A stretch of 64,000 bases of DNA, taken from positions 16,326,430 to 16,390,429 of the forward strand of contig OY979720.1 in the NCBI GenBank assembly GCA_963855995.1, given 5' to 3'. The first letter of the stretch is position 1. The number at the start of each line of letters is the position of its first letter. The DNA is from Muricea muricata (taxonomy: Eukaryota > Cnidaria > Anthozoa > Malacalcyonacea > Plexauridae). Shown piece by piece: positions 42,129-52,102 of the stretch. The translations under genes were made by a program, and so were the position numbers. Below the pieces are notes generated by a model. The model saw nothing but the letters and a program-made list of their open reading frames with translations, did not search any database and was not told the DNA's origin.

Positions 42129-42514
42129 GAATTTGCCAGTTCTTGCGCGGAAAACTTATGACTAAACAGATATTTGTTTGTGCATGTCAATTGTGTGTAT
42201 GACTATATTTGTATGTGGCTTAAACATTTGGCATATACGATTTAGTGCAACTTTGCCTAGTTTTATGCGAGCTATACAGACCATACTTAGTGTAAAACAA
42301 TAGTTGTTTAGTGTATCATGAAGTTAAACGAGCAATGTAATCTATATAGGATGTTACAAAAATGGCTCGAAACGAAATTGATTATTTTGTTACTATCCGT
42401 TCATGAACCACCTGCCAAAATGTGCATTTCCTAAAGAACAACTACACATTTTGCATTTCTCTTATAGTCACGCGTGAGAGCAATATACAATACAAATAAA
42501 AACTGTGCATGGGT

Positions 42515-42720
42515 CTCGGCTGGCGCTAAGTCGCATTGTGCTACAGTGTACTACACATGACCCTCGGCGGGCAGCCGTGTTGTACGACAGTATATATACT
42601 ACATGAACCTTGGCTGGCAGCCGTGTTGTACTACAGTATATTAAAGTTATTGTCTCGGCAAGCAGCCGTGCTCAACTACAATGTAGTACATAATAAGCCT
42701 CGGCTGGCAGCCGTGTGTTA
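42515..42720. repeat. Minisatellite, about 46-bp unit (CTCGGCTGGCAGCCGTG)
   Basis: About five imperfect units of CTCGGCTGGCAGCCGTGTTG followed by TACTACAGTATA-like sequence. Further units appear at about 43737-43796, after two transposon insertions, so the array was once continuous. Confidence 0.8.
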
Positions 42721-43494
42721 GGCCTGTTTCAAACGTCGAATTTTGCATGCATCGAATTCAATTCACATTAGATTCGACCGCAATAGTTAAGTTCGACGTT
42801 AGTTTCAAACGTCGAATTTAGCATGCATCGAATTCAATTCACATTTAGATTCGACCACTCAGCTGCATGCCGTACTAAAACACAATGGTTTAGTGCCTTT
42901 AATGCATGTTTGCGTAATATGGCGTCATGGCAAAAACATGTTGACAAAGAAGTCGCAAAATCATTAAAAAAGATGACAATAAATCAATGTGATACATTTC
43001 CCAACAAAGACCAGTCATAGATACAGTTATAGATACAACAGTAAATGCTGAAGTTTTGAGCAAAACTTGGTTAGGGCTTTTTCAAATCCGTTAGAGCACC
43101 TAGTAAGAATTGTTTCTCCGTTACTTTTGCCTTATCACTGTAAATACATCTTTAGGCAACGATTTTTCATTGAGCCTAAAAGAACATGTGACCTATTTCA
43201 TCCCATTCATAAGCATTACATGACGTTTTACAAGCAAAGTAATTTCCCGTTTGCAGGCTGGACGACATCAACCTGTAGAACGGGTAGATTAATTGATTCG
43301 GTGCATGCAAAAAGCGACGCCTGAAACCACGTCGCACTTAGCATGCATGATGCGACCAGGTCGGTCGAATTTAAAGCTTAGGTCGACCGCATTTAGAAAA
43401 GTCGAATTTAATTGTTTCAGACGTCGCACTTAGCATGTACATAATCGAAACAATTGAATTCGATGCATGCAAAGTTCAACGTTTGAGACAGGCC
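42721..43494. mobile_element. Harbinger-like non-autonomous element (774 bp)
   Basis: Ends GGCCTGTTTCAAACGTCGAA and, inverted, GGCCTGTCTCAAACGTTGAA, with similarity continuing through GCATGCATCGAATTCAATT. It is flanked by TTA on both sides (42718-42720 and 43495-43497), a 3-bp duplication typical of PIF/Harbinger. Internal copies of the terminal sequence occur near 42809 and 43420. The short reading frames inside do not resemble a transposase. Confidence 0.75.
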
Positions 43495-43510
43495 TTATAG
43501 TACACTTTAT

Positions 43511-43705
43511 ACTACAGCATTTGTGAATCCTGAACGCTGATTGGTTAGGAGCCGTGTTTACATAACTTAATGTAAACACGGAAAATTTCCCGCCACTTGT
43601 AAACACGGAAATTTTTCGTATCCTTCGGGCTTTTGCCATTGCTATATTATAAAAAAAATATAAAACACTTTTCCGTGTTGACATACAGCTATATCAACAG
43701 TTATA
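43511..43705. mobile_element. MITE family with GCTATATTATAA ends, copy B
   Basis: Contains CATTTGTGAATCCTGAACGCTGATTGG, GAGCCGTGTTTACATAA and GCTATATTATAAA. Related to 23682-24010 and to the inverted copy just downstream. Confidence 0.65.
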
Positions 43706-43834
43706 TGCAGTTATATATATTTCTTAAATATTACGGGTAGTCTTCGGTTGACAGCCGTGTTGTACTACGATATACTGCATGAGCCTCGGCTGGCAAATAC
43801 AAACTCATGCAATTTTTTGGTTCATTGTTCACAG

Positions 43835-43933
43835 CTGGTAAAGTATCCTAAGTTATTTCTCTGAGTCTATCCACATCATGCAAGCTGAAAAATATACCTG
43901 ACCACGCTGGGAATCGAACCTATGACGTTGAAC
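43835..43933 (-). mobile_element. tRNA-derived SINE-like fragment
   Basis: On the minus strand it carries a B-box-like GGTTCGATTCCCAGC followed by GGTCAGGTATATTTTTCAGC, the same head-to-body order as the copy at 60560-60690. Confidence 0.55.
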
Positions 43934-44155
43934 ACAATTTCTCGTTTTTCCAATTTCCACTCGTGTTGGTATAACTGTATATCAACACGGAAAATGTTTT
44001 ATGATTTTTTTATAATATAGCAATGTCAAAAGCCCGAAGAATAGAAAAAATTTCCGTGTTTACAAGTGGCGGGAAATTTTCCGTGTTTACATTGAATTAT
44101 GTAAACACGGCTCTTAGCCAATCAGCGTTCAGGATTCACAAATGCTATATTATAA
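43934..44155. mobile_element. MITE family with GCTATATTATAA ends, copy C (inverted)
   Basis: Reverse-orientation relative of copies A and B. It ends AATGCTATATTATAA and contains CACGGCTCTTAGCCAATCAGCG. With copy B it forms an inverted pair around a SINE fragment. Confidence 0.7.
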
Positions 44156-44734
44156 ATCGAAATGAACTCGCTGAGTATAGTTTCTTCGATACCGATGTAA
44201 CTTAAGTGTTACCATGATAAGATTCGATCAAATTTTGGTATAAATTGAGCGGGTTTTCAGAAAGAAATTGTTTCACCTGCTTAAATAAAGCAACAATTTG
44301 GTAAGGTGAAATAACTTGGAAAAATGTGACAGCTGAATTGATCTAGCATGTGTTTGTAATTGGCTTTAATTAAAAATTTACCCCCGCAAGATAGTGAAGG
44401 CGGCAAACAATTATTCCACATTTTAATTTTTTTACATCAGAACGTAATTTTTCTTCGTTTGAACGGTCGACAATATCATAGAATTTGCATATCATGGTTT
44501 TTATATTTTTGAAACAGAACTGCATATATATTTTCATATATTCGATGCATCGATAATACCTAGTTTGTTTTTCCACCTGTTATCCAGTCACTTGCAGGTA
44601 CAAAGACTGCACGGTCATGACTCTTGCATGTTCGAGTGCTTTAATATGCATATTCACTATGACAAAGTCTAGACGACGATCAAGTCAAAAATTTAACCAA
44701 TTTTTTACTTCACTTTAAGCCAAAATATTTGCAA

Positions 44735-44822
44735 TTGTCTACAGGGAGATTTGAACCAATCGAACTGTTGATTCACACCAAAGTCTGTACAACTAGGCCA
44801 ATTTGACACAAATTGTCAGGTT
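44735..44822 (-). mobile_element. Possible tRNA-derived SINE fragment
   Basis: On the minus strand, TGGCCTAGTTGTAC resembles an A box and GGTTCAAATCTCC a B box at tRNA-like spacing. The arms do not fold into a complete tRNA. Confidence 0.4.
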
Positions 44823-44839
44823 ATACTATTTCACTCACT

Positions 44840-45017
44840 TTCCTTTTGTACGATGCTTCCGTTTGTTTTACTGAGTTTTCCTTTTCTACGATGCTTTCGC
44901 TTGTTTTACTGAGTTTTCCTTTTTTACCATGCTTTCGTTTGTTTTACTGAGTTTTCCTTTTTTATCATGCTATCGTTTCTTTTACTGAGTTGTTATCGTT
45001 TGTTTTACTGTTTTCTT
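44840..45017. repeat. Minisatellite, about 39-bp unit
   Basis: Four or so units of CCTTTT(N)TACGATGCTTTCG followed by TTTGTTTTACTGAGTTTT; the last ones are shortened. It lies beyond the 3' end of the SATB-like gene. Confidence 0.85.
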
Positions 45018-45534
45018 TTCCGCCATCTTGGTTCATATTACGAAATACTGAATTACTTTTGATATAAAAAAACCAAATTAGTTTATTTCCCATTTCTCCG
45101 TTTTATTTTGCAACTGCTTACTATACCTAGTGTATTGCTGACAGTTTTAAACTGCCCGAGATGAATTCAGCACTGATGGGAAAAATTATTTTTGACATAC
45201 GTTAAAAAATCAATCAAGATATGACCTAGTATACAGAGGTATTTTTCACTACAGTGTACGTAATCTAAGTGCTGTTTAGTATAAGACTCTGCTGAAATAG
45301 GATGTTCGGTCCTAAAAGCAGTCGTTTTGAGCTATGTTTTTACAAATTTACGATGCCTCAAAGGATAGTTAATTATAACTACATTTCAACTGCATTGAGC
45401 CATTTATACAAGCGATCCGTTTAAGTATAGGGTTGGGCGATATCTTAATTACGATTATTGTCAAGGAAATTATCACGATATTTGATAATATCTTAGTTTA
45501 GTAGCCACACATTTTTCTTAGTTGTTTAGTGGTT

Positions 45535-48173
45535 CTACTGTGTGTTTTGTGAACTCTTTGCCCCAGTGTCCTGACTATCCTCATCCCGTAACAAAACTTC
45601 CTCGTCATCAGTCTTATACCCCAGCGTATCGTTATAGTCTGTTCTATACACAACTTGTGAAAAACTATCTTGATTCCCTTTCCTAACACGTGCCCTTTCA
45701 TTTTTAAACCAATTGTTCACGTGACGAAAATCTACTTTCTCCCGACCTTGAGTTTTCCGAAACTCTGTCTTGTTTAGTTCCTCGGCTAGTTCCGTCATTC
45801 TTTGTGTAGAGGGGTGGGACTGTTCTTCAAACGACGTCCTGAGGAGTGGCAACTCTTCACCAGAACTAAACACGATCTTCTTGCTCCGATGCGATGTGTA
45901 TGAGCTTCGTTTGGACGGAATATCTTCACTCTCGTCAGTTGTATCTGATTTTGAGAGCATCATAGAATCGTGCCATAAGCCAAATAGACGGATTTTCTCA
46001 GCCGTGACTTTACAATAGTATTGGTCCCGGTAGATTTGAGATAGCATGCCCTACACATGAAAAATGCAATCATGCTGACATCCTGGCTGGCAGAAGCATA
46101 GTTGGGTACATTTTTCGACGAGATATCTTACCAACACGAGTCATAATGCGGGACGAACTAGCAGCACTCTTTGAAAGCCTTCGACTAAATAACATTGAGC
46201 AGTATGCAGGCGCAAACCATTAGACAATTCTGTCTTGGGAAAGGGTATTCCTCCAAAAACTTTTTTTATTTTTACTGACTTTTAACGAAAATGAAATATC
46301 ATTCTTTTCATTTGCATTCTTAATTCTCATTGGTTAATTTACCAGCAATAACTGCGTACAAATAACATTCTGAGCATGCGCATTTGTTAAAAACCATCAG
46401 CCATGCGCATTGCTTTCAAAATTTGTATACAATGGCTGCTTGCTTTGCTGAACATTCAAAGGTTTGTAGGAAAAGCTTGTTGTTCCTAGTTATAAAGTCG
46501 TACAATAAACTATGTAAGAGAATGATAAACAATTATTGACTTTGGTTCTTGCAAAATATCGTGATTTGTTAGGGGCTCGCAGATAAATTATTTGCCTTTG
46601 CTTTTGGCAGTGCAAATAATTGATCTTCTCGCCACTGATAAATCATGCTTTTTTGCTCAACCTAGTCCAGTAATTAATAGCTATGCTTCTAAAGACAAGA
46701 TTTGCAAAGTGATGGTATCACACACACTCCCCCATTCTGCACCTGCTTAGTATGCCCCTGCTTTCATCTTCAGTTGTCCCTCAGCTGCAAAGATAATTAG
46801 CCAAGATTTGAACTAGAGCATAAAAGGCATTTACAAATTTCCTTCTTGAAATTTTAAATGAAATTTCAGCTCTGAAAAGTGGAAACACCTTTAAGTTCTG
46901 TTTGCAAAATATCTACATTTTGTGAAATCTGCACAGATGCATTCGGTCATAGATCCAATATTGACCTTTAAATGTAAATTGTTTTTACAAAACAAGGAAT
47001 ATACACTTGCAAATTGCAAATAGTGAGCCATTAATCTGAACAACACATGCCCCTAGTCACTTGATTTATTTACTAGCTGACATACCAGCTTAGTCCTAAG
47101 TTCTAATACTCACCTGTGAAAAAGGGCAGTTTAGTCTTTCTAGTTGTGTTTGACTATAGTTTTGCAAGAGTTGTTTCACAACATCTCGTACAGTCTCATC
47201 CGTCCAAATTTTCCTGTAAACAGTTGAGATTAAAATCAATTTTATGCACATTTCAAAGGAAATGACAATGTGTAGAATTGAATCACCATTAAAATAATAA
47301 CATATGATCTAGCTTACTCTGTGCAAAGATGCAAATGAATGACCATGCTACTATCATCAATATGCAATAATGGACCAAAAACTGTTTCCAAACTTAGATC
47401 CGACTGATTTTGCTTGTAAACAAAATTAGAAAGTGGTAAGGGCTTCCATGTTGGTCGAACTTGAATGAGAACTAAAACAAAGACGGAAGACCACAAGTTT
47501 TGTTTGCTTCAGAATGTGAGACAGTTATAATTGAAGGCAATGCTAGCTTAACCAAGGACAGGCAGTCCCTGACCTGCAGGATATTAGTATATCACCCCAA
47601 TATTAGGTTCCAATACATGGAGTTGTGTCATCATTGATACAAGATTGTACAATGAATTGTTATTATCTGCTCATGAAATATTAAAAACTACTTCTTTTTA
47701 ATAGCTTTCATATCCCACCTCAATTTCCTTAGCTATTAGTTTCAATATGTGGACTCAAGGAAATTCGGCAAGTCTACAGACACCCTCTTATATTTCAATG
47801 TATCGTGCATAAAGAGACCAAGGATGCGCTCACGGCTAATCATTAAGGAAAGTGTATTTTACACTACATTTTATATAAACACAAAGTTCTAATTTTCGAT
47901 CAAAAATAGTACAAATCTAGCAGCACCTTTGACGTTGCTGGCCTTGAGAATTTCCTTGCCTTCGACTTTGCCTTGTTCGTATAAAAGTTGCAGAAATTTC
48001 GACGCGAGAGATGATAAATTAGTCGATGGTTCGATGTAAACAATGCTTTCGTCGAGCTCCGAGTCCTCTGATTTTTCGCTAATTTTTTCGCCTTCTTGAA
48101 CGGAACCTGGACGGTGAAGCACGACTCTAAATCGTGCATCACGCTGTTCGCAAGGGTCGGCATTTACTTCCAT
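45535..48173 (-). CDS. SATB/Dve-type (COMPASS-domain) homeobox transcription factor
   Basis: Exons 47927-48173, 47318-47471, 47114-47213, 45535-46050; 338 residues. The first two exons form a ubiquitin-like oligomerisation domain like that of SATB1 (a conserved VKG/IQV junction, then WKPLPLSNFV and VIHLHLC). The third and the start of the fourth form the CUT-like domain: WTDETVRDVVKQLLQN, CPFSQGMLSQIYRDQYYCKV and EKIRLFGLWH. No classical CUT repeat is present. An atypical homeodomain lies at about 225-300: HPSTQRMTELAEELNK as helix 2 and VNNWFKNERARVRK as helix 3, including the invariant W, F, N and R. About 12 extra residues (around TEFRKTQGREK) sit between helices 2 and 3. The start chosen is the first ATG in the open frame. 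Architecture is closest to Drosophila Defective proventriculus, but with one homeodomain; likely a nuclear DNA-binding regulator. Confidence 0.82.
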
Positions 48174-50249
48174 AAATAATATTTCTCGATCGCTTTTCGT
48201 GAGTAATAAACGCAAATATTTTTTTCTTTTGAGTAAAAAGTTGAACAAAGAATAGCCATTTTAATAATAAATTATTATCTGGAATAATTATCCACGACTC
48301 TCGACCAATTGGATTAATGGATTTTATTAATTGCCACAAAAGGTGACCGTATTGATAATAAGGAGTCTTGAGGAGTAACTTGAAACATACATGTACCCCT
48401 TGGGATTTGAAGCCATAGACAGCAGTAAAAGATGTTGGCTGTTACTCCAGGTAATACTCCAGGTTATTATACAGATCGCACGTCATATTTTTTTCGCGCC
48501 AAAACAATTTTTGTTTTTGACTTTCGTCTTCTTTCGTCATCCTTCCTCAGTACACGTGAATTTGGATTTCACCTTAAAAAAACTCGCTTTGCACATCGGA
48601 CAAAGACGTTTGCTCGACGGAAGAACTTCAAACAACTGATGGTCCTTTTTCCACATCCATAATAAAGGTAAAAAATGTTTATTTGGCCCTTTTTGGACGA
48701 ATTTCAACGGGCTTCCCCTTCCCAACCAAAACCGGCAAAATTTTGCGAAGTTGAGCAGGTTTTATACTTTTATTAGTTGAATTAGCATGCTTTTTTGAAT
48801 TTTTTACACTTAATTAAAGATTTATTGCTGTTATGAGGTTCTTTTGAATGTTTTCCAAAGACGTTTTGCAGGAAATGCTAGGAATGGCAGTATATTTTGA
48901 GCTATATCTTTTCTTATCTAATACAAAGACTAAAAACTTTTACAGAAGTAACTGTAACAGAAGCAAGCACAGCTTGTCAGCACTATAAAAGGTACATTTT
49001 TGAATACTTTTTTTTATTTCCTTTGATAAATTCATCAGTGGTTTCATTACCAAATAATTTGTATGCCGCATGCATTGTCTTCTAAAAATTCGCCCGCTTT
49101 TCAGTTGTTTGTATTGTTGGGATTTCCTGCCTGCATTATTGACACGAACAGCTACTAATTAAAGTTCGAACAGAAACGAAGTCTATAGACCACTTTCATA
49201 ATTGCATGTCTCCAGTCTAGAAAGATTGGAGGGTATTTATGTAATTTTGACACTGGTATGTGCAACAGTCCTTCAAACTATATATCTTCTGAAGACTTCA
49301 TGGCAAATACCAAATACTCACCAAGTTATTTGAGGTCAAATTTATAAGGATTTGTACCAGATTTTCGAGAGAGGCCTTCTTAGCCTCGTTTTGGTGTTAT
49401 TGTTTTTTTCGCACTTGAAAACCCTCATAACTTCAAAAGAATTTGTTTATTCTTTTGAAACTTTTACATGTTGTTTAGGACACAGTTATCTATAATTTGT
49501 GTTGAATCTTTTTTCAAAATCATAATATTTTCATGATTATGGTACTTAGCGGCGGCCAAAGTGGTGCATACTCAGTAGCGTACGCTCGGTAATTTGAGGG
49601 GTGAATATTCAATATAAAGTAAAAGAAGAAAGTAAGAATGATGTAAAATTGGACAAAAACTGTTCATTACAGAAATGTAGAAATTTCTGAAGTCTAGTAT
49701 GACCATATATGCTATTTTTACCAGAGCTGCTTAGATCTGGTCAGATCACTTCAGTCCTATTCAAAACATTGCCATTATCCTGAGCAGGGGGGGGGGGGAG
49801 GTGTCCAAGCTATGCATTCGACCGAACCTGGTAAAAATATACCAGATCTAGTCACACTGTAAATCCAAACATAGGCTATTGCAAGGGGGGTGATGATAAT
49901 GAAGCAGAGGCTGAGCCTTCTCTACAATCTTTATCTTCTCCACAAATATTTATTGGCAATGTTGAGGTATGCCCCCTCCTCCACAAAAAGCACCTTTGTT
50001 TCCCAGCAAGTGGGTAAATCAGAATATGATTTGCCTCACTCAGGTCGGATAATTTCTAGTGTAGAAGTATATCATGATTAAGAGACATTTGCCATTTCTA
50101 CAAATGTTTGTTTCCCTCGCATGCAAAAATGTACATCGATTTCATGCTGTGATCTAGAATTGTGAAACAATATGAGCAAAAACTCTAACCAGGGGAGTTA
50201 AAAATTTTGCCTAAATATTCTTGAACACTACCAAGCCTTATTTATGCAA
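48174..50249. other. Intergenic region, no gene seen
   Basis: Upstream of the SATB-like gene. A poly-G run lies near 49787-49798. A short minus-strand frame near 48560-48680 contains CPMCKASFF ending at a possible donor, but it has no supporting acceptor or start, so it is not called. Confidence 0.5.
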
Positions 50250-50641
50250 TAGACCATTCCCCAATTAGACAAAGTTTTAAATTGAAAACAATTTTAGCAC
50301 AGCTGGAAAGAGCTTCCTAAGTTTAGTGAAATTGGGAAGTTTGGTGGCAAAATATTGTAAAATTTGGAAAATATAGTCCTGTAAAGTTTGCGAATTTTGT
50401 ACACTTTTGTATTACGCACGGAAAAGCGTTACCACTTTGTGGAAATGTGGTAACGCTTTTTCCCGCGTAATACAGAAGTATACAAAATTCACAATCTTTA
50501 CATTACTATATTTTCGACATTTTATTTACAATATTTTACAACCAAACTTTACAGTTTCAATAAATTTAGGAAGCTCTTTCCAACTGTGCTAAAATCGTTT
50601 TCCAATTTGAAAGTTTGTCTAATTGGGGAATGGTCCATTGC
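50250..50641. mobile_element. Foldback MITE (392 bp), intact
   Basis: Long inverted ends: CAATAGACCATTCCCCAATT on the left and, inverted, CAATGGACCATTCCCCAATT on the right, with similarity continuing about 80 bases through AGCACAGCTGGAAAGAGC. A central hairpin of GCGTTACCACTTTG...GTGGTAACGC is present. It is the intact relative of the interrupted element near 22.2-23.2 kb and of 29026-29293. Confidence 0.85.
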
Positions 50642-50802
50642 TGGTCACAATAATGGCAAAACAGCCTGTTCACTATCTCTGTTGGCCAGAAAAGGCAATT
50701 GACAATTGACCTGCTAGAACCTACATAATTAACATGCGTAGTACAACATGCGCAATGCAACATGCACAGCGACACAAACTTCAAAGGTTCCGATTCGAGT
50801 GT
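50642..50802. repeat. Dispersed repeat shared with 39.9-40.1 kb
   Basis: Shares AAAAGGCAAT, CATGCG and GCGACACAAACTTCAAAGG in the same order with about 39930-40090, which lies in an intron of the PH-domain gene. Class unknown. Confidence 0.55.
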
Positions 50803-51232
50803 TTTTTTTCTATTCTGTGTACTGTCTGGTCGAAGTCCTGTTGCTATGACGACATAAATTATAATCCTTAAAGCAACTTCAGATTTTACTATCGTAACTA
50901 GAAAAAATATTTATATACAACGTTATTAAAAATATAGTGCAACATGCAGCAGTTAATGAGCCTAAATGTTATTACAATACTGCGGCGGCAATTTGAGTTT
51001 GTACATGCATTTAGTTAACGCTTTCTAATGTCGGTCAGCAGACTGTCATTTACTTGCATATTGATGCATATTTTTCTAATGCTTGGAGGAAATAATGAAA
51101 ATATATGCACAATGGAAGTATCGGTAATCAACTAATTCAAATAGTCGTCTTTGTATGAACCAAAAGGACCAAGCGACGTCATTTCTTACCATATAGCACG
51201 TAATATCTATTTATAAGCAGTCATATACTTGA

Positions 51233-52053
51233 TTATACATCCCAAATTTGACTCCAAATATCCGGCATGCACATATACAGGAATACGGCCGCAATAAGAA
51301 ATATAACAAAAAACATGTAGGTGAGATTAATGGCCCAGAATGAAAATAGATACAACACTTTGTCACAATATTGTTTAAACTCATCAGGTGTATCTTTGCT
51401 GTAACTGGGTTGGTACTTGGAGTAGATCCAGAACGACCCTGCAATCAACCAAGCCGACCAGAACACCATGAGGATCAAAATCAGTATCCTCCAGCAGCTC
51501 AGGTCAGTCTCTTTGTTTTCATCGTAGCACCAACTTTGAAGAAACGATAGGAGAACTAGAAGTATTCCTGTGGTTCCGGCAACTATCAGGAATATTGGGA
51601 TGTTTTTCTCCACCGGGCAGTCATTAAGGTAGATCGCGCCTATACAAGGAAAAACATGTGAGAAATGGCGATTAATTGAATTTTATTTCACTATTCACAT
51701 GCCGAAAATAGGATCAACAAGCACGAAAACAACTTACCAACAATCATTAAAACAAGACTAAAGAGGAACACTGATAGAGCAAACGCTGAAAAAAAATCAT
51801 ATTCAATACATCTAAGTTAAATCGTTGAAAATGCTTGTGGAGCTTTATAAGTTATATTCAATCAACAAAACCTCACAATATTTAGAGAAAGCGTTGGATT
51901 GAAATTTTCAACGTTAAAATCACTTTTGATGAAATAAGACAACATCTATATAGACTCTTGCCTAGTTAACTATCACCAAAATAATCCTCAACACGAAACT
52001 GTTATGGTCAAATTTGAATATTTTTTCATACCTACACGCCCAGACATGCCCAT
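51233..52053 (-). CDS. Four-pass membrane protein resembling TMEM272
   Basis: Coding exons 52032-52053, 51738-51785, 51233-51639; 158 residues. Four hydrophobic segments: FALSVFLFSLVLMIVG, IPIFLIVAGTTGILLVLLSF, ILILILMVFWSAWLIAGSFW and NLTYMFFVIFLIAAVFLYMC. The short loop after the first reads AIYLNDCP, and the YLxDCP plus IPIFLIV arrangement recalls the poorly known TMEM272-like family; that match is from memory of the family pattern. The two downstream exons are secure. The first coding exon, starting at an ATG with G at -3 and G at +4, is inferred from its phase and donor. Possible leader exons ending at strong donors lie at about 55120-55165 and near 55340. Function unknown. Confidence 0.6.
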
Positions 52054-52102
52054 CGCTTTTGAATAGTTCTGACCAGTACGGACTTCAGTATTTAAATGTA
52101 TC

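Noticed and set aside
42823-43020. Short frame inside the Harbinger-like element
   Set aside because: Considered as a transposase or Myb-like remnant, but no catalytic or DNA-binding motif is visible.
48174-48248. Upstream extension of the SATB-like gene (25 more residues)
   Set aside because: The frame is open but begins with TTG, not ATG; the first ATG is at 48173.
48537-48725. Minus-strand frame with CPMCKASFF
   Set aside because: It looked like half a zinc finger ending at a donor, but no acceptor, start codon or partner exon could be found.
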